A stretch of DNA of 11,219 bases from positions 1-11,219 of the forward strand of contig DKXQ01000156.1 of assembly GCA_002493085.1 (NCBI GenBank). The letters are read 5' to 3'. Below the pieces are notes generated by a model, which was given only the letters and a program-made list of their open reading frames with translations, had not been told where the DNA came from and made no database searches. This document shows, piece by piece, positions 7,244 to 11,219 of the stretch (positions are counted from its first letter, which is position 1; each line of letters starts with the position of its first letter). The position numbers and the translations under genes are program-made. The stretch comes from Lachnoclostridium sp. UBA7122. Lineage in GTDB: Bacteria > Bacillota > Clostridia > Lachnospirales > Lachnospiraceae.

Positions 7244-8666
7244 TGTTTTTTCTCTCCAGACTGTCCTGTTTTCTGAATCTGGTTAAAACCTGTGTTCCAG
7301 TTCCTTCATGGCTTATTATTTTAAATTCTGCATTGTGAAGGTTTACTATTTTTACACATAAGGCAAGCCCTATGCCTGCACCACCCTCTTTTCTTGCCCG
7401 CGATTTATCTACCATGTAAAAAGCTTCTGTAATTTTTTTAATTTCATTATCTGGTATTCCGCATCCATTGTCTTTAACCCACAGTTCATAACCTGTACTG
7501 GTATTTCTGCCATCCAGTACGATTTTGCCATCTTCCCTGCATGCCTTACGTGCATTGTCAACGAGATTAGCAAAAAGTGACTGCAGCAAATCCAGGTCAC
7601 CATATATAACGCCTGGCTCTATATCCACTTCAAAACTGATGTTTTTATCACCAGATGTTAAAAGGTACTTTGCACTTTTTTCTATTTTTTCTGCCAGAAA
7701 TTCTACAGATACAGGTTTTATCTCTATCTTCTGTTTATCTGCAAATGAAAGCTCCATCATCTTATATGCAAGCCTCTCAAGACGTTTGCCTTCTTTGAAT
7801 ATATATCCGGCTGATGTCATTACATCTTCCTCAGAAAGCTTCATTGAGCGCAGCATGTCCGCATAACCTATTATAGATGTAAGCGGGGTTTTCAGTTCAT
7901 GTGAAAAAGCTTCTGTAAATTCTTCCTGCCGCCTTGCATCTTCTTCAAGCTTATGTATATTGTCTTCAAGCTGCATTGCCATGCTGTTAAAATCATTAAT
8001 AAGTACTGTAACTTCATCATTGCCTTTTGGCTTTACACGTCTTTTATAGTTTCCGCCCGCAAGCTCCCTTGCAGCGGTTGAAAGCTTTCTGACAGGGCTT
8101 GTGAAGCTTATTGAAAACACAAAGGACAGGACTGCTGAAAAGACAAAAAGTATCATCAGGGCAATTCTGTAATTTTTATACAGTATTTCCCTGTCCTCAA
8201 ATATAAAGTCTATCTCTTTATCTATTTCAATATAAAAGTTTCCAGTTTTGCTTTTAACTTCAAAAAAGCATCCGATGTAATGGCTGCCATTATGTTCTGT
8301 TATACTGCATATTCCATGGCCGTCTGTCTGTTTTGTATTTATAAGGCCGCTTTCATAATTGCTGTTATTATATATAATCTCTTTATCTTCATTATATATA
8401 ACTATGCCATTATTGCTTTCAAGGCTCTGGCTTATTGACTTTGTAATCTCTATCATCGCTGTATCCGAAGCCTGGTATCCGTCAGGAAGCCCGTCGAGTG
8501 ATGCGGCAAGGGCATACACCATAATATGCATCTCCTCTATGCTTCTGTTCGTCTCTCTTTTTAACGAAGATTCAAATGGAATATTTATAATTATATTGCC
8601 AAACACCATAAATGCTGCTATTACAAAGCATAGCATAGTAATAAATAATTTCCAGAACAGCCTCAT
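7236..8666 (-). CDS. sensor histidine kinase (HAMP, HisKA, HATPase)
   Basis: Membrane sensor that autophosphorylates on histidine and passes phosphate to the response regulator encoded just upstream. Seen: 476 residues. Membrane helix 1 at ~5-28, an extracytoplasmic sensor domain ~30-165, and helix 2 at ~167-188. HAMP ~189-241. HisKA with SHELKTPL and phospho-accepting His256. HATPase with N box around Asn367 (NLVDNARKA), G1 box DNGCGIP (399-405), F box FYMVDKSR (416-423) and G2 box GGAGIGLAL (428-436). All expected residues are present, so it should be active. The sensor region (~30-165) contains a PAS/dCache-like sequence with two cysteines (120 and 133), and the ligand cannot be read from it. 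The start ATG overlaps the regulator stop (ATGA at 8666-8663), so the two genes are probably translationally coupled. Confidence 0.95.
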   Translation of the reverse strand: MRLFWKLFITMLCFVIAAFMVFGNIIINIPFESSLKRETNRSIEEMHIMVYALAASLDGLPDGYQASDTAMIEITKSISQSLESNNGIVIYNEDKEIIYNNSNYESGLINTKQTDGHGICSITEHNGSHYIGCFFEVKSKTGNFYIEIDKEIDFIFEDREILYKNYRIALMILFVFSAVLSFVFSISFTSPVRKLSTAARELAGGNYKRRVKPKGNDEVTVLINDFNSMAMQLEDNIHKLEEDARRQEEFTEAFSHELKTPLTSIIGYADMLRSMKLSEEDVMTSAGYIFKEGKRLERLAYKMMELSFADKQKIEIKPVSVEFLAEKIEKSAKYLLTSGDKNISFEVDIEPGVIYGDLDLLQSLFANLVDNARKACREDGKIVLDGRNTSTGYELWVKDNGCGIPDNEIKKITEAFYMVDKSRARKEGGAGIGLALCVKIVNLHNAEFKIISHEGTGTQVLTRFRKQDSLERKNIE

Positions 8667-9328
8667 ATACTATCCTCTGGCACAAATCTGTAACCAACCT
8701 TATATACAGATTCAATGTTTTTTTCAAGACCTGCTTTTTTGCGGAGGCGCTGCACATGCAGGTCTACTGTCCTGCTGTCGCCCATATAATCACTGTCCCA
8801 AACATGCTCATATATAGTTTCCCTGTAAAGTGCAGTGTCCGGATTTCTTGCAAAAAGAAGCAAAAGGTCAAATTCCTTATAAGTCAGTTTTAATACTTTG
8901 CCATCTTTTTTAACTATTCTTGCTACTGTGTCAATATCCAGGCCTGATGTTTTAATATACCTTTCTGTTTTATTAAAACGTCTCAGGACATTTTCCACTC
9001 TTGCAAGAAGCTCAAGCACCTCAAAAGGTTTTGTAATATAGTCATCCGCTCCTGATTTTAACCCTTTTACCTTATCAAGTGTCTCTCCTTTTGCAGTTAC
9101 AAAAATTACAGGGATATCCAGCGATTTTGCATATGAAAGCAGTTCATATCCATTTATTTCTGGAAGCATAATGTCTAACAGACACAAATCATAATTATTT
9201 TCAGAAAGCCTGTCTGCACCTTCATTGCCGTTATATGCTATATCACATTGGTATCCTGCCTTTACCAGATTCATCTTAATAAGAGCTGCAATAGCCTCTT
9301 CATCCTCTACTATTAATATTTTATTCAT
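8663..9328 (-). CDS. OmpR/PhoB-family response regulator
   Basis: Transcription factor switched by phosphorylation from the histidine kinase that follows it. Seen: 221 residues. The receiver domain (~1-115) has acidic pocket Asp9/Glu10, phospho-acceptor Asp52 (LLDIMLP), Thr78 and Lys100 followed by Pro. The C-terminal winged-helix DNA-binding domain (~125-217) has the typical LTYKEFDLLLL and SRTVDLHVQRLRKK segments. Length and motifs are standard for the family. It heads the regulator-kinase-membrane protein unit. The ATG at 9328-9326 is preceded by GGGGA, nine bases upstream. A direct repeat in the upstream gap (9396-9416) may be its own binding site. Targets may include the neighbouring ABC exporter, which is transcribed in the same direction just upstream; this is an inference from position only. 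Confidence 0.95.
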   Translation of the reverse strand: MNKILIVEDEEAIAALIKMNLVKAGYQCDIAYNGNEGADRLSENNYDLCLLDIMLPEINGYELLSYAKSLDIPVIFVTAKGETLDKVKGLKSGADDYITKPFEVLELLARVENVLRRFNKTERYIKTSGLDIDTVARIVKKDGKVLKLTYKEFDLLLLFARNPDTALYRETIYEHVWDSDYMGDSRTVDLHVQRLRKKAGLEKNIESVYKVGYRFVPEDSI

Positions 9329-9395
9329 AAAAATTAATCCCCAATGCCGCTTCTGCAGCTCAAATAGTGACCAGTCTGTGTAACAGGATATGATT

Positions 9396-9416
9396 TTTTT
9401 GTATCATTTTTGTATC
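9396..9416 (-). promoter_or_regulatory. direct repeat upstream of the response regulator, candidate operator
   Basis: On the - strand, GATACAAAAA occurs twice (9416-9407 and 9405-9396) with an exact 11-bp period. Further TACA steps lie just upstream (about 9421-9430). Known: OmpR-family regulators usually bind tandem direct repeats one helical turn apart. It lies about 70-90 bases before the regulator start, which fits autoregulation. The repeats are A-rich, so chance is possible. Confidence 0.45.
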
Positions 9417-9446
9417 GCTGTACTGTTGTATTCTGCCATTGCCCAA

Positions 9447-11189
9447 TCATGTAAACTGGCTGTTATACAGGTTTGAATAAAACCCGCCCTGTTTTAACAG
9501 GCTTTTATGGCTGCCCTGTTCAATAATATTTCCATCTTTCATAACAAGTATTATATCCGCATTTTGTATTGTGGATAAGCGGTGCGCAACTATAAAGCTT
9601 GTCCTGCCTTCCATCAGTTTTGCAAATGCATTCTGTATCTTTATCTCTGTACGTGTATCTATTGAAGATGTTGCCTCATCCAGAATAAGTACAGGAGGTC
9701 TTAAAAGCATAACTCTTGCTATACACAAAAGCTGTTTCTGGCCTTGTGAAAGATTGCTTCCATCTTCTTTTACAACAGTATCATAACCATTTGGAAGTCT
9801 TTTTATAAAACTGTGTGCATGTGATGCCTTTGCTGCTTCTACTGCCTCTTCAAGTGTTGCGTCAGGCTTGCCAATTACAATATTATCAAATATTGTGCCA
9901 TCTTTAATCCATGTTTCCTGAAGTACCATTCCTATATTGCTGCGCAGGCTTTTTCTTGTAATCTGCCTGATATCTGTTCCATCAGCCTGGATATTGCCAC
10001 TGTCTACATCGTAAAATCTCATTATCAGATTAATTACAGTAGTTTTTCCACAGCCTGTAGGACCAACGATTGCGACCCGCTGCCCTGGCTTTACATGTAA
10101 GTTAAAGTTAGTTATAAGCTTTTTATCAGGAACATATGAAAAATACACATTGTTAAACACTATCTCACCTTTTATGCTTTCAGGTGAGCTGGCATCTGCA
10201 GAATCTGGAATTTGCGGCTCTTCATTTATAAGTTCAAATACACGTGCAGCACATGCAAGTGCATTCTGCAATTCTGTTATAACACCTGATATTTCATTAA
10301 ATGGCTTAGTATACTGGTTGGCATAGCTTAAAAAACATGAAAGGCCTCCAACTGTAAGGTATCCGTTTATTGCAAATAGTGCGCCGGCAACACCAACGCC
10401 GGCATAGACCAGGTTATTGACAAATCTTGTCGCTGGATTTGTAATTGATGAGTAAAATGTAGCATTTAAGGAATACTTTTTAAGCCTTTCATTAATTTCA
10501 CTAAACTTTTCAAGTGCTTCGTCCTCATGGCTGTATGCCTGTACAACTTTCTGGTTTCCTATCATCTCATCTATAAGGGAAGTCTGCTCCCCCCTCGCTG
10601 CTGACTGCAGCTGGAACATCTTATATGTCCTTTTAGAAATAAATCCTGCTACAAAGAATGAAAGTGGTGTTACAATAACAACAACTATGGTTATCCACAC
10701 ATTGATGCTTAACATAAATATAAGCGTCCCTGCGATTGTAAGAATTCCTGTAAATGCCTGTGTAAAACCCATTAAAAGCCCATCTGCAAACTGGTCTGCA
10801 TCTGCAATAATACGGCTTACAATATCTCCTGGTGCATGTGCATCAAGGTATTTAAGTGGAAGTACCTCCAGTTTCTTAAATGCATCCTGTCTTATGTCCC
10901 TTACCACATTGTAAGTTATCTTGTTATTACATATATTCATAATCCACTGCGCAACTCCTGTAATGCATATTATAACAGCCATTTTTATTATAAGCGCAGC
11001 AAGGCTTTTAAAATCCACGCGTCCTTTTTCTATCATAAAGTCAACGGCATCACCTGTAAGAATAGGAAGATACAGTGTCAGAACAACTGTTACTACTGCA
11101 AATAAAAGAGATATTGCAATAAAAATCCTGTAACTTTTTATATATTTTAAAACTGCCCTGGTAGTGTCACCAGTTTTTTCTTTCTTCAT
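9447..11189 (-). CDS. ABC exporter half-transporter (membrane domain fused to ATPase)
   Basis: Exports an unknown substrate (drug, lipid or peptide) across the cell membrane using ATP. Seen: 580 residues. The N-terminal membrane domain (~15-325) has about six helices, with the conserved exporter loop around 115-128 (LDAHAPGDIVSRI). The ATPase domain (~340-575) has Walker A GPTGCGKTT (376-384), Q-loop Gln424, signature LSQGQ (480-484) in place of LSGGQ, Walker B LILDE with catalytic Glu505, D-loop SSID and switch His536. All catalytic residues are intact. Length is normal for the MsbA/MdlB-like exporter family. Such genes in clostridia often come as adjacent pairs forming a heterodimer, and the partner would be outside the window. 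Start ATG 11189-11187 with a strong GAGGAGG site (11202-11196). The gene stops 118 bases before the response regulator, with no clear terminator between, so read-through is possible. Confidence 0.93.
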   Translation of the reverse strand: MKKEKTGDTTRAVLKYIKSYRIFIAISLLFAVVTVVLTLYLPILTGDAVDFMIEKGRVDFKSLAALIIKMAVIICITGVAQWIMNICNNKITYNVVRDIRQDAFKKLEVLPLKYLDAHAPGDIVSRIIADADQFADGLLMGFTQAFTGILTIAGTLIFMLSINVWITIVVVIVTPLSFFVAGFISKRTYKMFQLQSAARGEQTSLIDEMIGNQKVVQAYSHEDEALEKFSEINERLKKYSLNATFYSSITNPATRFVNNLVYAGVGVAGALFAINGYLTVGGLSCFLSYANQYTKPFNEISGVITELQNALACAARVFELINEEPQIPDSADASSPESIKGEIVFNNVYFSYVPDKKLITNFNLHVKPGQRVAIVGPTGCGKTTVINLIMRFYDVDSGNIQADGTDIRQITRKSLRSNIGMVLQETWIKDGTIFDNIVIGKPDATLEEAVEAAKASHAHSFIKRLPNGYDTVVKEDGSNLSQGQKQLLCIARVMLLRPPVLILDEATSSIDTRTEIKIQNAFAKLMEGRTSFIVAHRLSTIQNADIILVMKDGNIIEQGSHKSLLKQGGFYSNLYNSQFT

Positions 11190-11195
11190 AAATAT

Positions 11196-11202
11196 CCTCC
11201 TC
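11196..11202 (-). promoter_or_regulatory. ribosome binding site of the ABC exporter gene
   Basis: GAGGAGG on the - strand, six bases before the ATG at 11189. It fixes the start and shows that the gene is complete. Only 17 bases remain to the window end, so the promoter or an upstream operon partner is not visible. Confidence 0.85.
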
Positions 11203-11219
11203 TTAAAAATGTGTATATT

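Noticed and set aside
9329..9446. Promoter directly before the response regulator
   Set aside because: No convincing -35/-10 pair with proper spacing was found on the - strand. Only the direct repeat is called, and read-through from the ABC gene cannot be excluded.
1..11219. CRISPR array, tRNA, rRNA, insertion sequence or attachment site
   Set aside because: I saw no regularly spaced repeats, no cloverleaf-like or rRNA sequence, no transposase or integrase gene and no flanking target-site repeats.

Overview
The window looks like a chromosomal segment of a low-GC Firmicute, most likely a clostridium of the Lachnospiraceae type. The basis is AT-rich coding sequence, strong AGGAGG ribosome binding sites, tightly overlapping operons, two TTG starts, and the style of the two-component and ABC genes. 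This assignment is an inference from composition and gene style, not from a marker gene.

Left part (1-332) is a non-coding region. It begins with a GC-richer block (about 49% GC by hand count over 1-100, against about 22% over 151-250) that holds a very long imperfect hairpin (3-101). This is followed by two back-to-back promoters. One points left (TTGACA, 16-bp spacer, extended -10 TGG-TACAAT) towards the hairpin. The other points right (TTGAAA, 17-bp spacer, TATAAT) towards the operon. The leftward transcript would carry two short stem-loops followed by the long hairpin, which is the layout of a retron msr-msd RNA. I propose this as the candidate retron RNA; its 3' end would lie outside the window.

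Positions 333-6348 hold three genes with overlapping ends on the + strand: a 930-residue mainly helical, HEAT/ARM-like protein; a 585-residue protein with a winged-helix-like segment and a C-terminal SWIM zinc finger; and a 489-residue retron-type reverse transcriptase with YADD, a NAxxH-like GARAH motif, QGSPASP and an ITG (VTG-like) motif. As I recall the published retron classification, the combination ARM-repeat protein + WH-SWIM protein + RT is type XIII, a class known mainly from computational prediction. This is the most interesting system in the window and is probably an anti-phage defence operon. A 12-bp-stem hairpin at 6357-6387 closes it.

Right part (6413-11189) is ordinary-looking and runs on the - strand. 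In transcription order it holds an ABC exporter half-transporter (9447-11189), an OmpR/PhoB response regulator (8663-9328), a sensor histidine kinase (7236-8666) and a membrane-anchored protein of unknown function (6413-7243). The last three genes overlap and form one unit. A direct repeat with 11-bp period in the 118-bp gap before the regulator is a candidate operator. The ABC gene begins 30 bp from the window end, and a partner half-transporter may lie just beyond.
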